Positions 23,355 to 31,363 of a DNA stretch of 43,752 nt are shown here, in pieces. Each line of letters starts with the position of its first letter. Position 1 is the first letter of the stretch. Both the position numbers and the translations under genes were made by a program. The notes below the pieces were generated by a model. That model was not told the DNA's origin. It worked only from the letters and a program-made list of their open reading frames with translations, and did not search any database. This stretch comes from Caballeronia temeraria (lineage in GTDB: Bacteria; Pseudomonadota; Gammaproteobacteria; Burkholderiales; Burkholderiaceae). Location of the stretch: assembly GCF_001544795.2 (NCBI RefSeq), contig NZ_FCOI02000047.1, positions 1 through 43,752 on the forward strand, given 5' to 3'.

Positions 23355-24110
23355 TCAGCGGCCGGCCTCTGCCAGCGCATCGATGCGCGCCCGCATGCGT
23401 CGCCAGTGCGAACCTTCCCAGAACACACGACGACACACGTCGCAGGTCACGAAGCGCGCATGCCGCTCGCGCACGCCTTCGGGCACGCGGTCATCGATTT
23501 CGCCAGGCGCGGCCGGACGCAACGGCGCGTTGCACATCAGACACAGACGGAACGCGCGCACGTGCGGCCCGAGATCGAAGCGCTCCGAGACTTCGCGGAA
23601 CTGGTCGTCGGCTTGCAGCGTGCGCACGTAGCATCCGTGCAGAACGGTGCGACGCTTGAGCAGTTCGCGATCGCGCGTGAGGACGATGCGCGCCTCGTCC
23701 TGCGCGAGCTGCTCGATTTCATCGTCGGGGAAGTTGTTGTCGTAGCGCGTGTCGAAGCCCGCGAGCCGCAGCAGTTGCGCGAGCCCGCCGAGATGCGCAT
23801 CGGCGATGAAACTGAGACCCGCGGCGTCGAGCGGCGGCCGTAGCAATAGCGCGCCGTTTTCCATGCCGGCGGGTGCCTGACGCGCGGGATACACCTCGAT
23901 GAGATCGTCCGGCTCGATCTGCGCGTCGAAACCGACCGCGCGGCCGGCCTTCGCGATCAGATCCACTTCCGTATGCGGCACGCCGAGCGCCTCGATCATG
24001 TGCTTGGTCGACGAAGACTTCGCGCACGCGCACACGAACGTATGCCCGCGCAGGGATCGAGCGAGGAAATCGTTCAGTTCGCGATGGAAGTGAAAGCGCG
24101 CCTTGACCAT
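23355..24110 (-). CDS. Mut7-C RNAse-domain protein with N-terminal ubiquitin-like domain
   Basis: A 251-residue protein. Residues 1 to about 85 form a beta-grasp (Mut7-C ubiquitin-like) domain, MVKARFHFHRELNDFL to LIEVYPA. Residues 95 to 245 are the Mut7-C PIN-like nuclease domain: FIADAHLGGLAQLLRLAGFDTRYDN carries the first acidic residues, DEARIVLTRDRELLKR the next, and a zinc ribbon (CLMCN and CDVC) lies near the end. It may be an RNase acting on structured RNA. Start 24110 (MVKARF) fits family N-termini; an ATG at 24125 adds five residues. It is divergent from the dehydrogenase gene. Confidence 0.82.
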   Translation of the reverse strand: MVKARFHFHRELNDFLARSLRGHTFVCACAKSSSTKHMIEALGVPHTEVDLIAKAGRAVGFDAQIEPDDLIEVYPARQAPAGMENGALLLRPPLDAAGLSFIADAHLGGLAQLLRLAGFDTRYDNNFPDDEIEQLAQDEARIVLTRDRELLKRRTVLHGCYVRTLQADDQFREVSERFDLGPHVRAFRLCLMCNAPLRPAAPGEIDDRVPEGVRERHARFVTCDVCRRVFWEGSHWRRMRARIDALAEAGR

Positions 24111-24225
24111 GCAGCAGTATGGCATCGGGCGCCTGAGCGCGCTTTGCGTCGATGTGCTCTACTGGCGCTCGGTCCGCGCGGCGTCAAGCGCGCGGCAGAC
24201 GGACAAGGCGAAGGAGTGCACGAGC

Positions 24226-25098
24226 ATGGATATCGGATTCATCGGACTGGGGGAAATGGGCGGCGCGATGGCGGAGCGCGCGCTCAAGGCAGGGCACACG
24301 GTGCGCGTCTGGAACCGCTCGCGCGACAAGACGCGAACGCTCGCCGATCAGGGCGCGTCGGTGGTCGATACGCCCGAGCAGGCCTTCGCCGGCGACGCGG
24401 TGTTTTCCATGCTCGCCGACGACAACGCGCTGCGCTCCGTGCTCGTCGATGGCGGCTTGCTCAAGCACGCGCCGAAGGGACTCGTGCACGTCAACATGGC
24501 GACGATTTCAGCGGCGCTCGCCGTCGAACTCGCCGAACTTCATGCGCAGCACGGCGTCGCATATGTCGCCGCGCCGGTGCTCGGGCGGCCGGACGTCGCG
24601 GCGGCGGGCAAGCTCAACATTCTCGCGGCGGGCGCGAGCGACGCGATCGACCGCGTGCAGCCCGTGCTCGATGCGCTCGGCCAGAAAACCTGGCGCGTCG
24701 GCAGCGAGCCGCAGCACGCGAACGTGCTCAAGCTCGCGGCGAATTTCATGCTGGCGTCGGCGATCGAGAGCTTCGGCGAGGCGGCGGCGCTTGTGAGCGG
24801 CCACGGCATCGAGTCGCAGACGCTGCTCGACGTCATCACGAATTCGCTGTTTCCCGGGCCCGTGTATCAGGGCTACGGGAAGATGATTGCCGAGCGCCGC
24901 TACGAGCCGGCGCTCTTCAAGGCGCGTCTCGGGCTGAAGGACGTGCGTCTCGCGATCGCCGCCGGCGATGCCGTCAACGTGCCGCTGCCCGTGGCGAGCG
25001 TCGTGCGCGACAACCTCGTCGATGCACTCGCCCACGGCGACGGCGAGAAGGATTTCGCCGTGCTCGGTCAGGTGGCGGCGCGCCGCGCGGGGCGCTGA
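24226..25098 (+). CDS. NAD(P)-dependent beta-hydroxyacid dehydrogenase-like protein
   Basis: A 290-residue member of the 3-hydroxyisobutyrate dehydrogenase family. The Rossmann motif is IGFIGLGEMGGAMAERALKAGH. In the substrate-binding motif AAPVLGRPDVAAAGKLNILAAG the usual S-G-G is replaced by L-G-R, a change seen in the imine-reductase and other divergent branches. K230-like position: the family lysine appears in NVLKLAANFMLAS. The altered motif suggests a substrate other than a simple beta-hydroxyacid. AAGGAG lies nine bases before the ATG at 24226. A paralogue with the canonical motif is garR at 7556. Confidence 0.8.
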   Translation: MDIGFIGLGEMGGAMAERALKAGHTVRVWNRSRDKTRTLADQGASVVDTPEQAFAGDAVFSMLADDNALRSVLVDGGLLKHAPKGLVHVNMATISAALAVELAELHAQHGVAYVAAPVLGRPDVAAAGKLNILAAGASDAIDRVQPVLDALGQKTWRVGSEPQHANVLKLAANFMLASAIESFGEAAALVSGHGIESQTLLDVITNSLFPGPVYQGYGKMIAERRYEPALFKARLGLKDVRLAIAAGDAVNVPLPVASVVRDNLVDALAHGDGEKDFAVLGQVAARRAGR

Positions 25099-25194
25099 TT
25101 CCCTATGTGCGGTGTGGCGAAAGCGCGGTTCTGCCCGAATCGGCGAGGGCGGACGGCATAATGCGAATCCCGTTTCCTTCTTCGTCACGCCGCA

Positions 25195-25824
25195 ATGAGC
25201 CTGCATCTCTGGTGGCTGTTCGTCGCCACTGTCTTCGTCGTTTCCGCGATTCCCGGTCCCAACATGCTGCTCGTCATGACGCACGGCGCGCGTCACGGCC
25301 TCAGGCGCTCGACGGCGACCATGGCCGGCTGTCTCACGGCGCTCGTCATCATGTTGTCGGTATCGGCGGCGGGTCTGGGCGTGTTTCTCGACGCATGGCC
25401 GCGCCTCTTCGACACGCTGCGTCTGACCGGCGCGGCGTATCTCGTCTGGCTCGGCGTGAAAAGCTGGCGCGCGAAGGCGAGCGCGATCGATATCCGCGAT
25501 GAAAGCGGCGCCACGCGCTCTTCCGGGCGTTTCACGCTCTTTCGAAATGGCTTTCTCGTCGCGAGCAGCAATCCGAAGGCGATCCTCTTCGCGGCGGCGC
25601 TGCTGCCGCAGTTCATCGACGCCAGCCGGCCGGTGCTGCCGCAATTCGCGGTGCTCGTATCGACGTTCGCGGTCATCGAAGTGAGCTGGTACGCCGTGTA
25701 CGCGGGACTCGGCGCGCGCATCGGCGACAAGCTGAAGAGCGCGAGCGTCGCGCAGGCGTTCAACCGGCTGACAGGCGGCGTGTTCGTCGGCTTCGGCGCG
25801 ATGATGGCGCTCGTGCGTCACTGA
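25195..25824 (+). CDS. LysE/RhtB-family amino acid exporter
   Basis: A 209-residue inner-membrane protein with about six hydrophobic helices. The family signature is visible in helix 1 and the following loop: SAIPGPNMLLVMTHGARHGLRRS. Later features are LTGAAYLVWLGVKSWRA and FRNGFLVASSNPKAILFAAALLPQF. Members export lysine, homoserine, threonine, cysteine pathway products or similar compounds. No LysR-type regulator is adjacent, so the substrate is unknown. It starts 96 bases after the dehydrogenase gene on the same strand. Confidence 0.88.
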   Translation: MSLHLWWLFVATVFVVSAIPGPNMLLVMTHGARHGLRRSTATMAGCLTALVIMLSVSAAGLGVFLDAWPRLFDTLRLTGAAYLVWLGVKSWRAKASAIDIRDESGATRSSGRFTLFRNGFLVASSNPKAILFAAALLPQFIDASRPVLPQFAVLVSTFAVIEVSWYAVYAGLGARIGDKLKSASVAQAFNRLTGGVFVGFGAMMALVRH

Positions 25825-25975
25825 CACGTCAAACGTCTGCATAAACGGGTGCGCGAGTTGCTTCCGTTTGCAGTGCTTCATTCGCTTTCGAACATACATG
25901 CGCGAATGCCGGGCGCATAGTCGCGCTCGTCCGGTACGCGGCGGAATGAAAAGAACAGCAAAAGGGAGACGCCTC

Positions 25976-26413
25976 ATGCATCCGTCTGGCCGACGTGCCG
26001 CTTTGGCCGTCTTGCCGCTCTGCTTCGGCGTACTGGCAGCGGCGCCCGCGCGTGCCGACGACACCCCGAGCCCGTGCGACGCGCTCAAGCGCATCGTGGC
26101 GGCGGCGCCCAATTTCTCGTCGCTATCCGCATTCGACGGCCGTCCGGTCGCGCTGCCCTATGGCGACGACGCGAAGTGCGCCGCCTCCCAAAGCAACTAT
26201 CGATGCACGTGGACGCCGCACGGCGGTTCCAGCGCCGACGCGCTGCAGAGCGTCGCGGCGGACATCGCGTCGTGCCTGCCCGATGCCACGCACGACCAGA
26301 ATTCGCCCGCGCGCCAGCACTTCTATCTGGGCGCACGCGGCGCGCGCACCGGGATCACGGCGGCGCAGGCCGGACCGAACACACTGAAGCTCGAGATTGA
26401 CGGTTCCCAATGA
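25976..26413 (+). CDS. Exported hypothetical protein
   Basis: A 145-residue protein with a signal peptide (residues 1 to about 27, cleaved after ARA). The mature part has four cysteines (PCDAL, AKCAAS, YRCTW, SCLPD) that could form two disulfides, and no known domain. GGGAG eight bases before the ATG at 25976 sets the start; an in-frame ATG at 25946 lacks a good site. Its stop lies seven bases before the receiver gene, so the two are likely one operon, an odd pairing of an exported protein with a cytoplasmic receiver. Confidence 0.7.
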   Translation: MHPSGRRAALAVLPLCFGVLAAAPARADDTPSPCDALKRIVAAAPNFSSLSAFDGRPVALPYGDDAKCAASQSNYRCTWTPHGGSSADALQSVAADIASCLPDATHDQNSPARQHFYLGARGARTGITAAQAGPNTLKLEIDGSQ

Positions 26414-26420
26414 GGCCATC

Positions 26421-26786
26421 GTGAGCAAGCGCATCCTGATAGCCGATGACGACGACGATGCGCTCGCCGGCCTCGCGAATCTGCTGACCGGCATGGGCTA
26501 CGAAGTCGCGCTCGCGGCAAACGGCGCGCAGGCCGTCGAAGTCGCCGCGCAGTTCGATCCGGAAGTCGTGGTCCTCGATCTCGGCATGCCGCTCGTCGAC
26601 GGCCTCGCGGCGGCGCGCGCGCTGCGCACATTGCCCCACGGCCACGCGATGATGCTCGTCGCGCTGACGGGCTGGGGGCAGCCGCAACATCGGGAAATGA
26701 CGCTCGAAGCCGGTTTCGACGTGCATCTCGTGAAGCCGATATCAGCCGATCAACTCCAGTTCATCCTCTCGATGATGCAGCCCTGA
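26421..26786 (+). CDS. Stand-alone receiver-domain response regulator (second paralogue)
   Basis: A 121-residue single REC domain. The acidic cluster is D9-D11 (IADDDDD), the phosphoacceptor D53 (VVLDLGMP), the switch threonine T83 (VALTGWG) and the lysine K105 (HLVKPI). The GTG start at 26421 is supported by GAGG five bases upstream and gives the normal REC N-terminus. It is similar throughout to the receiver at 16000. Both look like detached REC domains of hybrid kinases, so they may compete for one kinase or phosphotransfer protein. Transcription may come with the exported protein gene just upstream. Confidence 0.86.
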   Translation: MSKRILIADDDDDALAGLANLLTGMGYEVALAANGAQAVEVAAQFDPEVVVLDLGMPLVDGLAAARALRTLPHGHAMMLVALTGWGQPQHREMTLEAGFDVHLVKPISADQLQFILSMMQP

Positions 26787-26829
26787 TTTCGGGTTGCAGC
26801 GCTGCGTCAGCGTGCCGCAACACGTAATG

Positions 26830-26858
26830 TTGCGACGCACCAATATTCTTGATATATT
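26830..26858 (+). promoter_or_regulatory. Sigma-70 promoter of a small RNA candidate
   Basis: TTGCGA (26830-26835) and TATATT (26853-26858) have a 17-base spacer. The AT-rich -10 region stands out from the GC-rich background. No ORF begins downstream before the terminator at 26897. Confidence 0.55.
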
Positions 26859-26864
26859 TACTCC

Positions 26865-26924
26865 TGTCTCCTCCATGTCTCCACTGATATGGATTCAGCC
26901 CGCCAGCCTTGGCGGGCTTTTTTT
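26865..26924 (+). ncRNA. Candidate short CU-rich small RNA
   Basis: A promoter (26830-26858) and a strong terminator (26897-26924) enclose about 60 transcribed bases with no gene. The 5' part is single-stranded and pyrimidine-rich, with GTCTCCTCC followed by GTCTCC, complementary to Shine-Dalgarno sequences. The 3' part is the terminator hairpin. This layout (CU-rich seed plus terminator) is typical of trans-acting small RNAs that block ribosome binding. The start point is estimated as seven bases after the -10 box. It could also be a short attenuated leader, but the next gene is on the other strand. Confidence 0.5.
26897..26924 (+). terminator. Rho-independent terminator (3' end of the small RNA candidate)
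   Basis: AGCCCGCCA (26897-26905) pairs perfectly with TGGCGGGCT (26910-26918) around a GCCT loop, followed by TTTTTT. Very strong. Confidence 0.85.
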
Positions 26925-26963
26925 CGTCTTTACGTTTCGATGCTGCGCCGCATCGACAGATAT

Positions 26964-27001
26964 AAAAAAGGCCGATCCGCGTCGAGCGAACCGGCCTTTT
27001 T
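26964..27001 (-). terminator. Terminator of argC
   Basis: AAAAAAGGCCG (26964-26974) pairs with CGGCCTTTTT (26992-27001), with extra pairing inside. Read on the minus strand it lies right after the argC stop. Confidence 0.75.
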
Positions 27002-27018
27002 GTCTAGAGGAAGCGCAA

Positions 27019-27972
27019 TCAGCGGGCGAGGCCCGACTCCTCGTCCGCGCCGATCGCCAGATTCATACACTGGATCGCCGCGCCCGACGCGCCTTTGCCC
27101 AGATTGTCGAGCCGCGCCACGGTCACGAAGCGCTCGTCGTTGCCGAAGACGAAAATGTCGACGCGATTCGTTTCATTGCACGCCTGCACATCGAAGAAAC
27201 CGTCGTCGAGATTGCTCGCGGCGTCGAACGGCATCACGCGCACGAACGGCTCGTTGTTGTAATACTCGGCGAGCATGTCACGCACGTCCTGCGGCTTGGC
27301 GGGGCGCGCGAGCTGATCCGGCGAGAAATACGTCGTCACGGCGAGGCCCTTCAGGAACGAACCGACGATCGGCGTGAAAATCGGCGCGCGCTTCAGACCC
27401 GTGCGCACCGACATTTCCGGCAGATGCTTGTGCGTGAGACCGAGCGCATACGGGCGCGGGCTCGTGAGCTTCTCGTTGCCGCCCGCTTCGTACTCCGCGA
27501 TCATCTTCTTGCCGCCGCCGCTGTAGCCGGTGATCGAGTAGGCGTGGGCGTTGAAATCGGCGGGAACGAGACCGCCCGCGACGAGCGGCTGCACCGACAG
27601 CACGAACGCCGACGCGTGGCAGCCCGGCACCGCGATGCGCTTCGACGTGCGCAGGCGCTCGCGCTGCGCACGCGACAACTCCGGCAGGCCGTACGCCCAG
27701 TCGTCCTGCGTGCGGAACGCGGTGCTGGCGTCGATCATCACGGTGCGCGCGTTGTCCGGCGCGACGAGCGAAACGGACTCGCGCGACGCGACATCCGGCA
27801 GGCACAGGAACGTCACGTCCGATGCGTTGATGAGCCGGCGGCGCTCCTCGACGTCCTTGCGCTTCGCTTCCTCGATGCGCAGCACTTCGATGTCACGGCG
27901 CTGCGACAGATATTCGAAAATCTTCAGGCCGGTGGTGCCTTCCTGTCCGTCGACAAATACTTTCGTGGTCAT
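27019..27972 (-). CDS. argC: N-acetyl-gamma-glutamyl-phosphate reductase, type 2
   Basis: A 317-residue enzyme of arginine biosynthesis that reduces N-acetylglutamyl phosphate to the semialdehyde with NADPH. The N-terminal nucleotide-binding region is VFVDGQEGTTGLKIFEYL. The active-site cysteine is in IAVPGCHASAFVLSVQPL. The family pattern SITGYSGGGKKMIAEYE and the histidine of LGLTHKHLPEM are present. Length and the absence of the longer insert place it in the type 2 (ArgC2) group. The ATG at 27972 gives the standard N-terminus; the frame extends to 28017. The gene is 46 bases after the WrbA-like gene on the same strand. A second, type 1 argC elsewhere in the genome is possible. Confidence 0.92.
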   Translation of the reverse strand: MTTKVFVDGQEGTTGLKIFEYLSQRRDIEVLRIEEAKRKDVEERRRLINASDVTFLCLPDVASRESVSLVAPDNARTVMIDASTAFRTQDDWAYGLPELSRAQRERLRTSKRIAVPGCHASAFVLSVQPLVAGGLVPADFNAHAYSITGYSGGGKKMIAEYEAGGNEKLTSPRPYALGLTHKHLPEMSVRTGLKRAPIFTPIVGSFLKGLAVTTYFSPDQLARPAKPQDVRDMLAEYYNNEPFVRVMPFDAASNLDDGFFDVQACNETNRVDIFVFGNDERFVTVARLDNLGKGASGAAIQCMNLAIGADEESGLAR

Positions 27973-28018
27973 CTCGATCTCGCTGGTTCGTGCGGTTGCG
28001 CGCCGCAAAACCGACATT

Positions 28019-28633
28019 CTAAGGCGATTCCGAGGCGGGTTGATGTCCGCCGTTTTCGACGTCGCCGTGATGGCCGATCCAGCGCGCCGTCACCGCCGCG
28101 ATGCGTGCGCCGAAAACCCTCGCCGTTTCCAGATCGCCGGGCGGCGGCGCTTCCTCGGGAGACGCATCCGCGGGCGATTGCGTGAGCAGGCCCGTGAAGC
28201 CGCCGACGAAGTTCAGGTCGTTGCGCGTGGCCGCCTTCGTGTTCGACGGCATCAGGCCCGTGCCGACCCAGATCATCCCGTGCTGCATCGCCAGCGTGAC
28301 GAAATAGGAAATGGTCAGGAATTTGTCGCCGTTCATGTGCGCCGAATTCGTGAAGCCGGCCGCGATCTTGTCCTTCCATTTTTGCGCGAACCACGGCTTC
28401 GAACTCGCGTCGGCGAACTTTTTGAAATCGGCGGATGGCCCGCCCATGTAGGTCGGCGCGCCGAACACGATGGCGTCGGCGGCGTCGAGCTCGGCCCAGG
28501 CGGCGTCGTCGATGTCGCTGACGGCGATCAGTTTCACGTTCGCGCCGGCGTCGGCCGCGCCGGCGAGCACGGCTTCGGCGGCCTTCTTCGTATGGCCGTA
28601 GCCGCTGTGATACACGATGATGATGTTCGGCAT
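28019..28633 (-). CDS. WrbA-like NAD(P)H:quinone oxidoreductase / flavodoxin-fold protein
   Basis: A 204-residue flavoprotein. The FMN phosphate-binding loop is YHSGYGHTKKAAE at 8-20. The second FMN region is APTYMGGPSADFKKF near 69-83, and TNSAHMNGDKFLTI near 105-118 follows. These fit the WrbA/flavodoxin_5 group, which performs two-electron quinone reduction; the C-terminus (residues 150-204) is extended and less conserved than in E. coli WrbA. GGGGA lies upstream of the ATG at 28633. Possible co-transcription with argC. Confidence 0.82.
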   Translation of the reverse strand: MPNIIIVYHSGYGHTKKAAEAVLAGAADAGANVKLIAVSDIDDAAWAELDAADAIVFGAPTYMGGPSADFKKFADASSKPWFAQKWKDKIAAGFTNSAHMNGDKFLTISYFVTLAMQHGMIWVGTGLMPSNTKAATRNDLNFVGGFTGLLTQSPADASPEEAPPPGDLETARVFGARIAAVTARWIGHHGDVENGGHQPASESP

Positions 28634-28758
28634 GGTTTCCCCGAGTCGTTCCGTGCGCCGCGGCACGCGCCCAGGGCGTACCTTGCGGACGGTCCGGCCC
28701 AGTCTAGCAAAGACAATTTCCGGCCGACCGGCGCAACCGCACGGTTCTCGACGTCAGA

Positions 28759-29349
28759 CTACCGGCCGTATGTGAAGGTGAGTTGCGCGCTGGCGATGGT
28801 CATCGTGCGGATTTCGTGCTCGAACATCAGCGCGGGCGTGCCCTGGCGCAGGCGCAGATCGGTGCCGTCGAGTGCGTACACGGTCACGACGTAGCGGTGC
28901 GGCTTGCCGGGGGGCGGGCAAGGGCCGCCGTAGCCGTCGGTGTCCCAGTCGTTGCGCGCTTCGATCGCGCCCATCTTGCGCAACACGCCGGAGGCGCTCG
29001 CGTTGTTCGGCAGCTTGTCCGTGCCGACGGGAATGCCCACGACCGCCCAATGCCACCAGCCGCGCCCAGGCGCATCGGGATCGAAGATGGTCACGGCGAA
29101 GCTGCGTGCGTTCTGGGGTGCGCCGTGCCAGGAAATCTGCGGCGAGCGGTTGCCGCCCTTGCAGTCGGCCTGATCGAAAAGCAGATCGTGCCCGATGACC
29201 TTGCCCGGCGCGAGATCCGTGCTCGTCACGGTGAAGACGGGATCGGCCGCGGCCTCGCGCGAATTCGGGAAAATCGCCGCGGCCACGGCGATGAACAGCA
29301 CTGATGCGGCATGGCCAGTCGAACTCACGCGTCGGCCGGTGAGGCGCAT
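28759..29349 (-). CDS. Exported PEBP / Raf-kinase-inhibitor-like protein (YbhB/YbcL)
   Basis: A 196-residue phosphatidylethanolamine-binding-protein family member. Residues 1 to about 36 form a signal sequence with an Arg-rich n-region. The anion-binding pocket motifs are SPQISWHGAP (about 68-77), VTIFDPDAPGRGWWHWAVVGIP (85-106), and YGGPCPPPGKPHRYVVTVYALD (142-163). Bacterial members of this family have no agreed function; a lipid- or phosphate-ligand role is likely by fold. AGGAG lies eight bases before the ATG at 29349. It is monocistronic, with a 290-base gap upstream. Confidence 0.88.
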   Translation of the reverse strand: MRLTGRRVSSTGHAASVLFIAVAAAIFPNSREAAADPVFTVTSTDLAPGKVIGHDLLFDQADCKGGNRSPQISWHGAPQNARSFAVTIFDPDAPGRGWWHWAVVGIPVGTDKLPNNASASGVLRKMGAIEARNDWDTDGYGGPCPPPGKPHRYVVTVYALDGTDLRLRQGTPALMFEHEIRTMTIASAQLTFTYGR

Positions 29350-29639
29350 GGGCTGAACTCCTGTCAGTATCGTCGCGCGTTATAGCAGCGTTTCGCTAGC
29401 TGCAACGATGTTTTTTGTCTCAGTGATGCGCTTCCTCGCAGCTTGCAGTTTAACATTGCAACAAAGCATTAAAGCTTGGATTCCTTGAGACTTAACCGAT
29501 GGCGCACTGTGCGCTCACCGGTTTGGACGTAGCGCGCAGCGCCTTGACGGCGATGACTTTTGACTCTATTGAATGTTGAAATGAGTAATTTGACGCAGAT
29601 TCGCGCGGCACCCAAACGCCCGATATACAGGAGTTATAA
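29350..29639. other. Divergent intergenic region with hairpin
   Basis: About 290 bases between the PEBP gene and the LuxR-type regulator. A nested inverted repeat is present: GCGCA/TGCGC (29502-29514) inside AACCG/CGGTT arms. No gene or sure promoter was seen; AT-rich DNA at 29545-29600 precedes the regulator gene. Confidence 0.35.
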
Positions 29640-30353
29640 ATGAGCCAGCGAATAAAGGTCATCATTGCAGACGATCATCCGGTGATTCTATTTGGCGCGA
29701 CGCAGGCGTTGAACAAGTTTCCCGAGGTCGATGTCGTCGGGCAGGCCCGTCAGTCGACGGAACTCATCCAGTTGCTCCAGAAGTTGCCATGCGACGTCCT
29801 CGTCACCGATCTCGCCATGCCCGGCGGCTCCTACGGCGACGGCATGCCCTTGCTCGGCTACATCGGCCGGCAGTTCCCGCGGCTGAAGCTCGTCGTGCTG
29901 ACAATGCTCGAAAATCCGGCCTTGCTCAAACGTTTGCGCGAAGTGGGCGTCATGTCGGTGATCAACAAGGCCGACGACATGAATCACATCGGCTGGGCGA
30001 TCCAGCATGTGATGCGCGGGCAGGAGTATCTCGGACCGTCCGTGAAAGCCGCGCTCGACAGCATGGGGCTCGGTGCCAACGGTCAGCAGCGCAGCGTGAT
30101 CCTGTCCAAACGCGAACTCGAAGTGGTGCGCCTGTTCGTTTCGGGCATGACGATTACGGAAATCGCGGGGCAATTGCGGCGCAGTATCAAGACAATCAGC
30201 ACGCAAAAGAACACTGCAATGCGAAAACTCGGCATCGAACGTGATTCCGAGTTGTTTCAGTACGCGCAAAGCAACGGTTTGATGAATCTTTCAGCCTATT
30301 CCGGCGACGGCTCGCTCGACGATTCATCGTTGCCAAATCCGAATTCGCTGTAG
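29640..30353 (+). CDS. NarL/LuxR-family response regulator
   Basis: A 237-residue two-domain transcription factor. The receiver has acidic D11/D12, phosphoacceptor D57 (LVTDLAMPGG), switch T88 and K110. The LuxR-type HTH follows, about residues 155-215 (LSKRELEVVRLFVSGMTITEIAG, then RRSIKTISTQKNTAMRKLGI). A serine- and proline-containing tail of about 20 residues ends the protein. The pattern is that of the RcsB/BvgA branch, where the sensor is often a hybrid kinase. No kinase gene is next to it. AGGAG seven bases before the ATG sets the start. A terminator follows. Confidence 0.9.
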   Translation: MSQRIKVIIADDHPVILFGATQALNKFPEVDVVGQARQSTELIQLLQKLPCDVLVTDLAMPGGSYGDGMPLLGYIGRQFPRLKLVVLTMLENPALLKRLREVGVMSVINKADDMNHIGWAIQHVMRGQEYLGPSVKAALDSMGLGANGQQRSVILSKRELEVVRLFVSGMTITEIAGQLRRSIKTISTQKNTAMRKLGIERDSELFQYAQSNGLMNLSAYSGDGSLDDSSLPNPNSL

Positions 30354-30381
30354 GCTGTTTGAAGCTATTTCGCAGCCAAAT

Positions 30382-30421
30382 AAAAAGAGCCGCTGATTTT
30401 AATCCGCGGCTCTTTATTTTT
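30382..30421 (+). terminator. Terminator after the LuxR-type regulator
   Basis: AAAGAGCCGC (30384-30393) pairs with GCGGCTCTTT (30406-30415) around a 12-base loop, followed by ATTTTTT. The A-rich left arm lets it also serve pyrE on the minus strand. Confidence 0.8.
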
Positions 30422-30443
30422 TATTGCTCTACGGCTGCAAATC

Positions 30444-31130
30444 TTATTGCGGAGCAGCGGTTGCGCCGCCGTGCGCCGCCGACCATTCTGCCGGCGCGTG
30501 CAGGAATTTCTCGACTTCGTCGAGCGTCTTCGTTTCGAAGTAGCCTTGCTCTTTCGCGACGCGCAGCACGTCCCACCACGTGGCGAGCGCGTGCAGATCG
30601 ACGTCGATATCCTTCAGCACCGACACGCTCTCCTTGAAGATGTTGTAGTGGAAGAGCACGAAGCAGTGATTCACCGTCGCGCCGGCAGTGCGCAGCGCGT
30701 TGATGAAGTTGATCTTGCTGCGGCTGTCGGTGGTCAGATCTTCGACCAGCAGCACGCGCTGACCTTCGGTCAGCAGGCCTTCGATCTGCGCATTACGGCC
30801 GAAACCCTTCGGCTTCTTGCGCACGTATTGCATCGGCACCATCAGGCGGTCGGCGATCCAGGCCGCGAACGGGATGCCAGCGGTTTCGCCGCCGGCGACC
30901 GCGTCGATCTGCTCGTAGCCAACGTCGCGCAGAATGGTCGCTTCGGCCATTTCCATCAGGCCGCGGCGCACGCGCGGGTACGAGATCAGCTTGCGGCAGT
31001 CGATATACACCGGGCTCGCCCAGCCGGACGTGAAGATGTACGGTTTTTCGGCGTTGAAGTGCACCGCCTGCACTTCGAGCAACATCTTGGCGGTGGTGTC
31101 GGAGATCGTCTGGCGATCGAAGCCTGTCAT
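30444..31130 (-). CDS. pyrE: Orotate phosphoribosyltransferase
   Basis: A 228-residue enzyme of pyrimidine synthesis that joins orotate and PRPP to give orotidine 5'-phosphate. The PRPP-binding signature is RVLLVEDLTTDSRSK near residues 124-138. The dimer-loop lysines are in YVRKKPKGFGRNAQIEG, and the N-terminal FTSGWASPVYIDCRKLISYP motif is typical of proteobacterial PyrE. The ATG at 31130 gives the family N-terminus. It stands alone and is divergent from the MFS transporter gene. Confidence 0.94.
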   Translation of the reverse strand: MTGFDRQTISDTTAKMLLEVQAVHFNAEKPYIFTSGWASPVYIDCRKLISYPRVRRGLMEMAEATILRDVGYEQIDAVAGGETAGIPFAAWIADRLMVPMQYVRKKPKGFGRNAQIEGLLTEGQRVLLVEDLTTDSRSKINFINALRTAGATVNHCFVLFHYNIFKESVSVLKDIDVDLHALATWWDVLRVAKEQGYFETKTLDEVEKFLHAPAEWSAAHGGATAAPQ

Positions 31131-31301
31131 GGGCGAATCCTTGGACTTGTGTGGCGCTTGCAAAAGCGGGAGGCGGCCGCGAGGGCCTTGGCGCATGGTT
31201 CGACGCGAAAATAGCCGTCTTTCGACGGGCTTTTAGACGTTTCCTGCGCGCGTAGCCCGCCATTTTACCCGACGCGGCGTATCGTCGCGAATTGTTTGCG
31301 G

Positions 31302-31331
31302 TTGTGAAGCCGTGGCGCTCGCGCGTAAACT
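31302..31331 (+). promoter_or_regulatory. Candidate promoter of the MFS gene
   Basis: TTGTGA (31302-31307) and TAAACT (31326-31331) with an 18-base spacer, 33 bases before the start codon. Confidence 0.35.
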
Positions 31332-31363
31332 CCCGGCGCCGCTGCGTAACTTCACTTCGTCCG

